Source: Membranihabitans marinus
GTDB lineage: Bacteria; Bacteroidota; Bacteroidia; Chitinophagales; Saprospiraceae
Direction: 5' to 3'
Assembly (NCBI RefSeq): GCF_019802045.1
Contig: NZ_JAHVHU010000002.1
Span: forward strand, 434,001-498,000
DNA: 64,000 bases
The notes under the pieces: generated by a model
Databases searched by the model: none
Told to the model about the DNA's origin: nothing
Seen by the model: the letters and a program-made list of their open reading frames with translations, nothing else
Program-made: the position numbers and the translations under genes
Shown: positions 45,093 through 53,119 of the stretch, one piece after another
Layout of the letters: each line of letters begins with the position of its first letter
Numbering within the stretch: position 1 is the first letter of the stretch

Positions 45093-46589
45093 TCACTGCT
45101 GGTGTCCTTTAGGATCTTTACTCTCGAAGGGTGGGTATGGATACTCGTCCGGAAGGACAACCGTCCCGGTGGTTAATTTTAATGGAATTTGATCCACACC
45201 GGGGAAGGTTAACTCCACGAAATAAGCGGTCCAACCCTCACTGGGCGCATCAACTGTGATCGTATATTTTCCGTCTGCTTCGATGGGAATATCCTGGCTT
45301 TGATATGCTTCGCCGATCTCTTTCAGCTGGAAGTTTCGCGCCGCCGGATTATGCGCTTTCCAGAGTTTGACTGCAATCGGCTTATGATTGTCGTTTGTTT
45401 TGATGGATGTGACCCCGTCTTTAACGCTCCAGTCAAAATCCGGACGCGATTGATTGGCCAAGATCATTTGATAAAATGAGATTAATGAAGTCAGCACGTC
45501 TGAGTTTTTCATCCCGTGATCGGTGTTGGGAATATAACGGAGGTGTTTTTCCCCTTTCAGATCTTTCCAGTAAAACTGCCAGGAATCAGGCAGGAAAAAT
45601 TGGTCGCCGGCCGCATTGAGTATTAGCTTCGGGATGGTAAGTTGGTCCAGAAAACTGTACGGTTCGGTCAGCCGAACCAGTGCTTCATACTCTTTGGAAT
45701 CCTGCCATTCCATGATGCCTTCGTGATTGTAATCATATATGGCATCTGCCCAGCGGCCGTATGCCCGCCAGTGATGCTGGAAGGAGGGGACCATGTTCAG
45801 TAAATCGATGACAAGGGGAGCTATAGCTACCACCCGTTTGTCAACGGCCCCGGTGGTCCAGGTGGTCCATCCTCGTTTGGACGCGCCAGCCACTACATAT
45901 TTTTTTATCGTATTGGTTTTATTCTCTTTTTGGGTTAGATCGGTGATGGCGTCCATGGCACGAACAGCGGCTTTGGTCATGGGGAAACGCGCTAACCATT
46001 CGCCATCTTTGTCCTGACCACCTCCCTCTAAGAATCTTCGCCAACCGAAAGCGATGAGTTCATCTTCTTTCCGGGGGCCGAAATCATCATTTTTGAAAAC
46101 TGTATGTTGATTGGGAACATTGTGTAGCTTGGCCACTACACTCCTTGTGTTTTTGGCAATTTCCAGGATTTCTCCACTCGCTTTTTCTGGCATGTTGGAA
46201 CTTCGGCTGCCTCCGCTGATAAATAAGAAACCTGTCTCTGGAACCTCCCCATCGGGAACGACGACCGAGACCCAGTGCCACCAGGTTGGATCCACGACTT
46301 CTTTCGTGCTCAACCATTCCTGAGAAATCATACGTAACACATAGAAGGTGTATCCTGATTCTTTCTTCTGAAAAGCAATTTCATATTCAAAAGCATCGTC
46401 CGGTGTATAGACATAATCCGAAAGCGGGTTCTTGGCTCGGCGATGATCTTGCTGGGGTTCCAACTTTGAGACCGATGTCCCCGGAGACTTTTGTGCTGAT
46501 CTGTTGCAGGATGGAGCAACAAGCAGGGGCAAGATGAAGAGGACTGGTAAGAAAATGTGGATTATTTTTCTTGGAAAGACAACAAGCAT
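45093..46589 (-). CDS. PhoPQ-activated pathogenicity-related (PqaA) family alpha/beta hydrolase
   Basis: A 498-residue lipoprotein (lipobox VAPSC, Cys28) of the PqaA family, an alpha/beta-hydrolase group named after a Salmonella protein. Visible features: YVYTPDDAFEYEI at the mature start, GFLFISGGSRSSN near 123, the nucleophile elbow GASKRGWTTW (Ser near 234), acid residue in LNAAGDQFFLPD near 339 and the His of PNTDHGMKN near 365, completing a Ser-Asp-His triad. A beta-sandwich tail follows. Substrate is unknown; members are presumed esterases or peptidases of the periplasm. It is a single gene on the minus strand. Confidence 0.9.
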   Translation of the reverse strand: MLVVFPRKIIHIFLPVLFILPLLVAPSCNRSAQKSPGTSVSKLEPQQDHRRAKNPLSDYVYTPDDAFEYEIAFQKKESGYTFYVLRMISQEWLSTKEVVDPTWWHWVSVVVPDGEVPETGFLFISGGSRSSNMPEKASGEILEIAKNTRSVVAKLHNVPNQHTVFKNDDFGPRKEDELIAFGWRRFLEGGGQDKDGEWLARFPMTKAAVRAMDAITDLTQKENKTNTIKKYVVAGASKRGWTTWTTGAVDKRVVAIAPLVIDLLNMVPSFQHHWRAYGRWADAIYDYNHEGIMEWQDSKEYEALVRLTEPYSFLDQLTIPKLILNAAGDQFFLPDSWQFYWKDLKGEKHLRYIPNTDHGMKNSDVLTSLISFYQMILANQSRPDFDWSVKDGVTSIKTNDNHKPIAVKLWKAHNPAARNFQLKEIGEAYQSQDIPIEADGKYTITVDAPSEGWTAYFVELTFPGVDQIPLKLTTGTVVLPDEYPYPPFESKDPKGHQQ

Positions 46590-46827
46590 GTTTCTATCAA
46601 TTTTGAGGTGAAAAAGAAAATGTATTTTTGAACCAAAGTCAAAATTAACAAAATGATTGAGAAATTGGGTTATAGAGATGTTAATCAGGCCGGGATGAAT
46701 ATAAAAAACAGATTTGTACCTTAATCAAGGACTGTATTAAACCTGGGGATTTTACATCTATGTTCGGTTGTTCAAACATATAATCAGGATTATATCGTTT
46801 ATTTAAAACGAATTAAATTATTCAGGA

Positions 46828-47399
46828 ATGTCAGTTGTAGCAGTCAACAAAAGATTGATCACCAGTGAAGAATACCATAAAATGGGTGAGACCGGGCTGT
46901 TGAAGCCTGATGAAAGGATGGAACTTATTAACGGAGAAATCTTTACTATGGCCCCCATTGGAACCAGGTATTTTGCATCGGTTAACAAAATAAATGCACT
47001 TTTTGTCCCGGTATTTGTTGATCAATACATTGTCAGTATTCAAAACTGTATCCACGTTGATAAATGGAACGAGCCCGAACCTGATTTGGTTATTTTGAAG
47101 AAAGATAAGAAGGAATATTCAAAAATACTTCCAGGTCCTAATGGTACTTTGGTAGTTGTAGATGTGTCTGATATAACTTATAGTGTAGATAAAAAATCAA
47201 ATGGCCCATATATACTTCACCAGGTATTCCGGAATGTTGGGTAGTGAATTTACCGGAAGATTGGGTAGTGAATTTACCGGAAGATCGTATAGAAGTATAT
47301 TCTGACCCGGAATCAGATCGGTATAAAGATCAGACCATTTTTAATCCCGGGGATAAAGTGTTTGATGTTTCGGAAATTCTTATAAATCGATATAAATAA
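46828..47399 (+). pseudogene. Uma2 family (DUF820) nuclease-like gene, frameshifted
   Basis: The first 138 codons read as a Uma2 protein: RLITSEEYHKMGETGLLKPD, MELINGEIFTMAPIGTRYF, then EPDLVILKKDKKEY and VVVDVSDITYSVDKK. These contain the PD-(D/E)xK-like residues of the family. The frame is lost near 47190-47230. The true C-terminus continues in another frame (IPECWVVNLPED, RIEVYSDPESDRYKDQ, KVFDVSEILINRYK) to a TAA at 47397-47399. A 24-bp unit is tandemly duplicated exactly at 47237-47284, repeating WVVNLPED. At least one, probably two, frameshifts disable the gene. A similar broken copy is at 48691. Confidence 0.88.
47237..47284 (+). repeat. Exact 24-bp tandem duplication inside the Uma2 remnant
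   Basis: Positions 47237-47260 and 47261-47284 are identical (each starts TTGGGTAGTG and ends CCGGAAGA). The duplication is in frame and encodes a repeated WVVNLPED, so it looks like a recent slippage event. Confidence 0.92.
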
Positions 47400-47419
47400 T
47401 CAGGTGAAGAGTTTATCTA

Positions 47420-48577
47420 TTATTGTTCAATCTGAAATTTCTGCCATTGTTCACCATTGATCCTGTTGTCGATTCTGGGATCGTAAAGTGAATTATCCGT
47501 TCCAAAATATTCGCCATCTTTATTGACCCAATAATAGCGGCTCCCGGCCTCAACCTGGTACCGTTCTCCGGTTTCACCGTTGCCGATGATGGCGTGGCCG
47601 CCAATAGCATTGACTGTACGGGATTGACCGGCATTGACCATATTGTTCCGTTTGAGATAACCGGCGTGGTTGATGTCTGAAATTTCGCTGTAAATCTGAC
47701 CAACAGACCGGCTGGCAGCTCCTCTTGCCTGTATAGCTGTCATTCTTTGCTGGTGGGCTTGCGCGCTTTGTGCGGAAGCCTGTGCCCAAAATGCATCATT
47801 CTGACGGATCTGGCCTATGAGCTTTCCGTTCATATACTGCTGCCACTGTGGGTTGATTTCCGTTTGAGAAACGGCATAGAGATAGGCTTCTTTTGCTTTT
47901 TGAAACTGCGATGCCGGAGCCTCCATTTCGGACGTTTGCAGGGTCCAGTTGATTATTTGCCCTTTTTGAGTCACAAGTTGCACAAGCGTAATCAACGATT
48001 GATGGCCCTGGGTATCCTTCCATTCTGATCCCAGCGTGTAAATGCTTCGATGACTTCCTGTCTGCGGCAAAGCGGCCGTAAATCTTTCCCAAAATGCCTG
48101 AACACCTGGTACGGAATAACTTCTGACGAATGAATATCCCTGTGCTTCTGCAGAGGGTCTGATCAGTTGATCCAGTATTTGCTGTAACGAATAAACCGGT
48201 GCGATTTGCTGGCCGGACATTTGAATGGTTTGCAGTGCAAATGGATCCTGGGAGTATCCATATTGTTCTGTTTTAGGTTGACTGACTTTAATGCCATTCG
48301 GTCCGGTGATAGAATAGGGAGCGTTGGGATCCTGATGCATGAGCCAGCTGGAGGGCAGTGGGGAACGTGACTGAATCAATCCGGATTTCCGGTCCCGGTA
48401 ATATTGAAATTTCAGGAGATCGTCATTCTGATGTTTTGTATTTTGATTGTCAGTGTTGATAACCATTTTCTGTGCAGAATGCACCACTTGCGAATGGCTA
48501 TCTCTCCCTTCTTGAGAAGTGGATGAATTGCAGGAAATGACCATGGGAATGAGTACTAAAAGCAATGAAAATTTCAT
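47420..48577 (-). CDS. Lipoprotein of unknown function
   Basis: A 385-residue lipoprotein (lipobox MVISC, Cys16) that I do not recognise. The N-terminal ~90 residues are Gln/Asn/Ser-rich. A middle part (~110-210) has IRPSAEAQGYSFVRSYSVPG and FWERFTAALPQTG, mixed alpha/beta in character. From ~240 come an Ala/Gln-rich helix (AQASAQSAQAHQQRM) and DINHAGYLKRNNMVNAGQSR. The end, GHAIIGNGETGERYQVEAGSRYYWVNKDGEYFG, suggests a small beta-domain. It lies opposite to and between two Uma2 remnants on the plus strand, so it may have arrived with or between them. Convergent with the first remnant (20 nt between ends). No functional partner is visible. Confidence 0.75.
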   Translation of the reverse strand: MKFSLLLVLIPMVISCNSSTSQEGRDSHSQVVHSAQKMVINTDNQNTKHQNDDLLKFQYYRDRKSGLIQSRSPLPSSWLMHQDPNAPYSITGPNGIKVSQPKTEQYGYSQDPFALQTIQMSGQQIAPVYSLQQILDQLIRPSAEAQGYSFVRSYSVPGVQAFWERFTAALPQTGSHRSIYTLGSEWKDTQGHQSLITLVQLVTQKGQIINWTLQTSEMEAPASQFQKAKEAYLYAVSQTEINPQWQQYMNGKLIGQIRQNDAFWAQASAQSAQAHQQRMTAIQARGAASRSVGQIYSEISDINHAGYLKRNNMVNAGQSRTVNAIGGHAIIGNGETGERYQVEAGSRYYWVNKDGEYFGTDNSLYDPRIDNRINGEQWQKFQIEQ

Positions 48578-48690
48578 AATAGATTTTTTTTCAACGTCTT
48601 TAAAAAAACAGTTGTACTCTCCTCAAGGGGGTAAAACAACCGGTTTAATTTACAACAAGAATCTATATTTAACATCGAAATCATTCGGAA

Positions 48691-48995
48691 ATGTCATCAA
48701 TAGAATTCAATAAGCTATTGATCAGCAGTGAATAATACCATAAAATGGGTGAGACCGGTCTGCTGAAACCCGATGAGAATGTGGAATTGATCCACGTAGA
48801 AATAATTAATAAGTGTCCTGTGGGATGTAACCATGCAGCTATAGTGGAAAAGTTGAATGAATTATGGGCTCAAGCTTTTGCCGGTAGAGCCATAATTCGG
48901 ATGCAAAACCCTACAGAACGAATTTTCATCCTCGTGACCAAATAACCTTACTCGACAAAAATTTTGATGTGTCTGAAATACTGACCTTATCATGA
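48691..48995 (+). pseudogene. Second Uma2 family gene, truncated
   Basis: Starts at an ATG (48691) with SSIEFNKLLISSE, a TAA stop at the following codon, then YHKMGETGLLKPDENVELI and HAAIVEKLNELWAQAFAGR. The catalytic half is deleted; the frame ends at 48945, and a shifted piece LLDKNFDVSEILTLS (to a TGA at 48993-48995) matches the family C-terminus. The N-terminal stretch is nearly identical to that of the remnant at 46828, so the two come from one duplication. Confidence 0.85.
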
Positions 48996-49028
48996 AGAAA
49001 GGGTGGCCAGCGGGCTGCTTTTGTAGTA

Positions 49029-49083
49029 GAGCATATCATCGGCTAAATCCTGGCCATTCGGCCAGGCTATGCTCCCATTTTTT
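49029..49083 (+). terminator. Hairpin with T-run, possible terminator
   Basis: A 7-bp stem CCTGGCC/GGCCAGG with ATTC loop (49049-49066), enclosed by GAGCATA/TATGCTC (49029-49035, 49068-49074), followed by CCCATTTTTT. On the plus strand it could terminate transcription from the Uma2 remnant. It may also be a repetitive palindrome. Confidence 0.5.
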
Positions 49084-49162
49084 ACAAATACTTTCTTGAG
49101 GTATATTTTGATATATCAGCGGATAAAAGATACGAATGAGAGATTTCAATCCATGTCTAAAA

Positions 49163-50716
49163 TTAATTTAATTTCAAAAGTACCTCTTTGAGTTCCTTAT
49201 AAAGTATGGGTGCTGTCTCCGGCCCCAATGAATTTTCTTCGCCATATGGACTGTTGTTGTCGTGATACAACCAGGGTTCTTTTTCGTCCCATTCGCTTTT
49301 GGGGATGATGTAGCCGACCAGATCATTTGATAGTCCGATGTAGTAATGATAATCGCCGGTCATGAAGTCTTGAAGCGGAGGAGTTTCTATGGGTTCAATG
49401 TCGAAATCTTGCCCGGGAGGAGATTCCACGCCACCAAAAACAATCTCCGGATACAGTTCACCCGGAATACTGAGCCAGGTTGATGGACCGATCCGTAGGC
49501 CGGCCACCTCTGACGTCGCCTTGAACCACCCGGTCATCCCTCTGTGAAGCAGACCGATGGAAGAAGCAATCCGAAAGATGGTGTTTTTTACGGGTACAAA
49601 GACTGTTTTGGCCTGCAGTCGCAATGGATCAAAACGAGTTAAAGTATCTGCATTTTCCAATGCTTTCAAAGACCAGATCGCTACTTGCTCTCCGATGGCC
49701 CGCGCCTTTTCGAACGAGGGTTCAGTGTATTCTTCGTTTCGAAGCGAATCATAGATGGATAGTGAGGAGTGAGGAGCCATCAACCCGCCAATTACGCCGC
49801 TGAAAAAAACAGAAGTTCCACCCAGTCCTTTCACCAGGGTGTCCCCCTGAATACTAATTCCTTGTTCCAGGGCGTCCCGGATGTAATGTGGGTAATCGGA
49901 ACTAATCAATAAGTTCTTACTCCATAGAGCCTCCGGATGATTCGACCAATTGACTATTGAACCTAAGGTGGTGTCTTGTTCTGCATCCAGAACTTCCATG
50001 ATTTGAATGCCGGTCGCTTTCACGATTGGCTTTCGGGTATCTTTGATCAAGATGGAGTCCTGACCACTTAGATCCTGACCGAGAACAAGCTTTGCTGGTC
50101 TTAGACGGGTACATGCTTCTTCAATGGAATTTACCACTTGTTCTTTTAACCATTTCATATGTTCGGAGTCTACCCCTGATTTAAACATACTGGGCCCCCA
50201 GATGCCCACCAGGTCATTGCTTTCATGAGTGTGGGTAGAAGAGATTAGCGTATAATCAATATTGAGGTCTGCTGGGATTGCTTTGCGTATGTCAATGACA
50301 TCGGAATGCATAAAGCCTATGGCATCGAGCGAAACCAGGGCGATCCTCGTCGTCCCATCATCCACCACTACCGTTCGGGCCCAAACGTCATCGTGTACGC
50401 CATTTGCAGGTCTGTTATTGTGAAAACCAGCGATCCATACCGCATCAAATTTCCCGTTGTTATTCAGGTCGTTGTAAGTTTCACCTTCGTCGAACCGGGC
50501 ATTTCCATTGGTGTCATTCCAGGTGTCTGCAATGGTGGGGGTGACGGGTTTCTTTGCAAAGCCGACCTTGTAGTTTACCTGGTCAACGGAATGATTGATG
50601 GACAGGTCTACCTTGTACCCGGGGTGTCGGTCCCGATTGTTGTATACGACAAATATGAGAATAATAATGATCAAAAGGGCGGCAACAATAAGTGCCCATT
50701 GAAGGAGTTTTTTCAT
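49163..50716 (-). CDS. Neutral/alkaline ceramidase-like protein, membrane-anchored
   Basis: A 517-residue protein with an N-terminal membrane anchor (LLQWALIVAALLIIIILIF, residues 4-22). The rest fits the neutral/alkaline non-lysosomal ceramidase N-terminal domain: VGFAKKPVTP, then WARTVVVDDGTTRIALVSLDAIG, ISSTHTHESND (metal His), IVNWSNHPEAL (second His), ending with IPGELYPEI and LSNDLVGYIIP. Between the first two motifs is a calcium-type double loop DTNGNARFDEGE / DLNNNGKFD (residues 68-91), unusual for this fold. It is last in a minus-strand unit after GntR1 and the sialidase-like gene (50-nt gap). Whether it cleaves ceramide or another amide or ester is unknown. Confidence 0.85.
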   Translation of the reverse strand: MKKLLQWALIVAALLIIIILIFVVYNNRDRHPGYKVDLSINHSVDQVNYKVGFAKKPVTPTIADTWNDTNGNARFDEGETYNDLNNNGKFDAVWIAGFHNNRPANGVHDDVWARTVVVDDGTTRIALVSLDAIGFMHSDVIDIRKAIPADLNIDYTLISSTHTHESNDLVGIWGPSMFKSGVDSEHMKWLKEQVVNSIEEACTRLRPAKLVLGQDLSGQDSILIKDTRKPIVKATGIQIMEVLDAEQDTTLGSIVNWSNHPEALWSKNLLISSDYPHYIRDALEQGISIQGDTLVKGLGGTSVFFSGVIGGLMAPHSSLSIYDSLRNEEYTEPSFEKARAIGEQVAIWSLKALENADTLTRFDPLRLQAKTVFVPVKNTIFRIASSIGLLHRGMTGWFKATSEVAGLRIGPSTWLSIPGELYPEIVFGGVESPPGQDFDIEPIETPPLQDFMTGDYHYYIGLSNDLVGYIIPKSEWDEKEPWLYHDNNSPYGEENSLGPETAPILYKELKEVLLKLN

Positions 50717-50766
50717 TGGTTTATTAGGTTTTAGGGTTCGCTGAGGTTGATCTTTATGGTGGGCGT

Positions 50767-51939
50767 TTATTGACCACCATCACTTATTATTTTTCGATTG
50801 TTAAAAACTTTGAGCATACTTTCGTCATACTTCGGTGACAATATATCATCTTCAGTGAAGCTGGTCAAGTATATTTTTTGTTCACCTGTTCGACTATAAT
50901 CATACGCGATGTAAATAGGTCCATCTTCGGTTTGCTGGCCATCCGGATAGGATACGGAAGGTCTTTCATCCAGTAACAATCCTCTTGACCAAGTGTTCCC
51001 GTCATCTTGAGAAATGAAGGCCATCAGATGGGATCTTCCGGTGCGAACTTGTATGGGGCCGTGTTTTACTACCAACAGATTTCCTGAAGCCAATTTTCGT
51101 ATAAAAAAACGGGCGCTTGGGTGTTCAACTTTTGGTTTCTGTAAAGAGCTCCAGGTTTTTCCTCCGTCACGAGAGGTGCTTTCACCGATGCCTGATTTCG
51201 TTCTCGCCCACAGCAAAAGGGCACCATCGTCTTTCTCTACGATCATATGCTCATCAAAGGTCCTGATTTCTTCAGGTACGTGGGCCGCTCCTTTGATGTT
51301 CCACCTTAGACCGCCATTTATAGTAGATACTACTTTAGCGCTATTCTCTGTCAGGTACCAGGTAGAGACAGGAAGCAACCATTCCCCATTTTTCAAAACG
51401 GTTGGCTTGCACATCATCACGCCATCTGTTATTCGGTAAGGTTTTGACCATACAGGGTTTTCATGGTCGTCATTTTGGAGGGTTGTCGCCCAGACACCGG
51501 CAATTTTGCCGTCTATTTTCTCCTGGATTTTGCCAGCATAGCCTTGGGCCCAAAAAATCCAGAGTTGCCCTTCAGGATCCATCCATACTTCCGGATCAAA
51601 AGCCCGAACAGGACCCTCTCGGTCCGGGTCGATAACGAGGACCTCTTTCCAGGTAGAACCCTGGTCGTGACTATTGGCCACCACTACATAGTTGTTTTCA
51701 TCTTCGCCAGGGCTGATTCCTGCATACCATACCGCCCATAGGGTTCCCGAGGCTGTCACGGCTAAGCTAGGTATACCTGTAAATTTTCTATTTTCAGGAG
51801 AATATAATTCATGTTGACCGGGCGTTTTGATGAGGTTGGGAGAAGATAGGAAGGTGGGATTGCGCTGTGAATATACGGAGTTTTTGATGGACAGCGATCC
51901 GGCGAGGGCTAGTAATAGGAGAAGGAGTGATTTTTTCAT
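50767..51939 (-). CDS. Sialidase-like (BNR/Asp-box) secreted protein
   Basis: A 390-residue exported six-bladed-propeller protein; the signal peptide ends near residue 24 (NSVYSQ). At least three Asp-boxes (S-x-D-x-G-x-T-W) are visible: SHDQGSTW, SRDGGKTW and SQDDGNTW, plus a degenerate INGGLRW. This is the exo-alpha-sialidase superfamily layout (GH33 and relatives such as GH93). The usual RIP motif and the arginine triad cannot be fully assigned by eye, so sialic acid as substrate is inferred. It lies 150 nt after GntR1 and 50 nt before the ceramidase-like gene, all on the minus strand. Confidence 0.85.
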   Translation of the reverse strand: MKKSLLLLLLALAGSLSIKNSVYSQRNPTFLSSPNLIKTPGQHELYSPENRKFTGIPSLAVTASGTLWAVWYAGISPGEDENNYVVVANSHDQGSTWKEVLVIDPDREGPVRAFDPEVWMDPEGQLWIFWAQGYAGKIQEKIDGKIAGVWATTLQNDDHENPVWSKPYRITDGVMMCKPTVLKNGEWLLPVSTWYLTENSAKVVSTINGGLRWNIKGAAHVPEEIRTFDEHMIVEKDDGALLLWARTKSGIGESTSRDGGKTWSSLQKPKVEHPSARFFIRKLASGNLLVVKHGPIQVRTGRSHLMAFISQDDGNTWSRGLLLDERPSVSYPDGQQTEDGPIYIAYDYSRTGEQKIYLTSFTEDDILSPKYDESMLKVFNNRKIISDGGQ

Positions 51940-52089
51940 ACCCGTTGTTTTTGATTTACCTTTTGATGAACAGCGCTTTTAATAGGTGTCTAATATAAAA
52001 GATTAAAAGGAAATAGAATGCGCATGATTTTCGAAGCTATGTGCCGGGCTTGGGAGAGAAGAATGGTTTGATATTGTCATCCGTTTTTC

Positions 52090-52782
52090 TTACAAATTGA
52101 TCAATTTAAAATAGGGTCCCAGATGGATTTCCATAGCTTGTCGGAAGTCATAGACGGTACCGGATTTTAACACCTCTACCAATTGATCATGATGAACATG
52201 ATCAGGGGGTGCAGTGATTTCTTCGCCATTCCGGTATTCGGTGAACACGTGGTCAAAGACCGGGAAAAGCATTTTTTGAAATCGCTTGAATGTTTCATTG
52301 CCGGTCATGCTGTATAATTTGGTGTGAAATCTGATTTCTTCTTCTTTTGTTGGCCGTTCGATGCTTTGTTGACTGGTTACGATCTCTTCAAGTTCCAGAA
52401 TATCTTTTTTAGTTTTTCGCGCAAATAAAAATTCGGCCATACCCATTTCGTGGATGAGTCGGATCTCAAAGACATCCCGGAGTGTTTTGTCGCCCAGTAT
52501 ATAGGGATTGAGGACGCGCTCCAGACCACCCAGGATGTCTGGCCGGGCCATAATCATGCCCCGCCGCGTCTTGGATTCCACGATGCCCAGCATGCGGAGC
52601 CGGCTGAGGGCTTCGCGGACTACATTGCGACTGACCTCCAGTTTTTCGGCGATTTCGACTTCACCGGGCAATGAGTCACCGGGCTTGAAACCGTTGTCTT
52701 CAAAATATTCTCGCAGGATATTTTCTACACGGTCGGTCATGGAAAGCGAATTCAGGGGGCGAAGCGGTGATTTTTTAGTCAT
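52090..52782 (-). CDS. FadR-subfamily GntR transcriptional regulator, copy 1
   Basis: A 230-residue repressor/activator. Winged helix-turn-helix ~15-80 (MTDRVENILREYFEDNGFKP, LPGEVEIAEKLEVSRNVVRE, ALSRLRMLGIVESKTRRGM). C-terminal FCD effector domain ~95-230 (VFEIRLIHEMGMAEFLFARK, EEIRFHTKLYSMTGNE, HVHHDQLVEVLKSG, AMEIHLGPYFKLI) with metal-site Asp/His positions. FCD regulators commonly sense sugar acids such as uronates. A near-identical copy of equal length is at 59750. The divergent promoter region at 52901-52970 carries a matching TTGTCCAACAA operator, so it probably regulates itself and the plus-strand genes from 53120. Confidence 0.95.
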   Translation of the reverse strand: MTKKSPLRPLNSLSMTDRVENILREYFEDNGFKPGDSLPGEVEIAEKLEVSRNVVREALSRLRMLGIVESKTRRGMIMARPDILGGLERVLNPYILGDKTLRDVFEIRLIHEMGMAEFLFARKTKKDILELEEIVTSQQSIERPTKEEEIRFHTKLYSMTGNETFKRFQKMLFPVFDHVFTEYRNGEEITAPPDHVHHDQLVEVLKSGTVYDFRQAMEIHLGPYFKLINL

Positions 52783-53119
52783 TTAAATCGCTGATTTTAT
52801 TGTTAATGGCTTGATTCCTAATTTGGGAGTTTACTGATTAAATTGGACTTTACAGCAAAGTTCCATCCTAAGTATCTGCTTTGGTTGAACAATTTCTTCT
52901 CAAAGGTACTATAAATATAATTTTATGATTGATTTGATATTTCAATTAAAAATGTCAATTTGTCCAACAATTTGGCATTTTCGGAATCCAGTAGCCCACC
53001 TGGGTAGGGTTGTCGGAAGGTATAGTGTATTTGGTCGGCGAGTAACCTGAGAGGCATCGACCGTAGGCCTAGCAACATGAATCGATTGAAACTGTACCAA
53101 TAATGAAATTTTTGTAGTA
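52783..53119. other. Divergent control region, GntR1 / ceramidase-like 2
   Basis: A 337-nt region that holds the promoter-operator module described at 52901-52970. No open frame of interest and no other repeats are seen. Confidence 0.7.
52901..52970. promoter_or_regulatory. Divergent promoters with FadR-type operator, copy 1
   Basis: Plus strand: TTTG (52933-52936), 18-nt spacer, TCAATTTG (52955-52962). Overlapping its end is TTGTCCAACAA (52960-52970), a perfect fit to the FadR-family consensus TnGTnnnACnA. Minus strand: TACCTTTG at 52901-52908, an exact TAnnTTTG box for GntR1. Nearly the same arrangement occurs at 60551-60619. Confidence 0.7.

Noticed and set aside
45093-46589. PqaA-like protein as evidence of pathogenicity or PhoPQ control
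   Set aside because: The family name is historical; no PhoPQ genes or virulence context are seen here.
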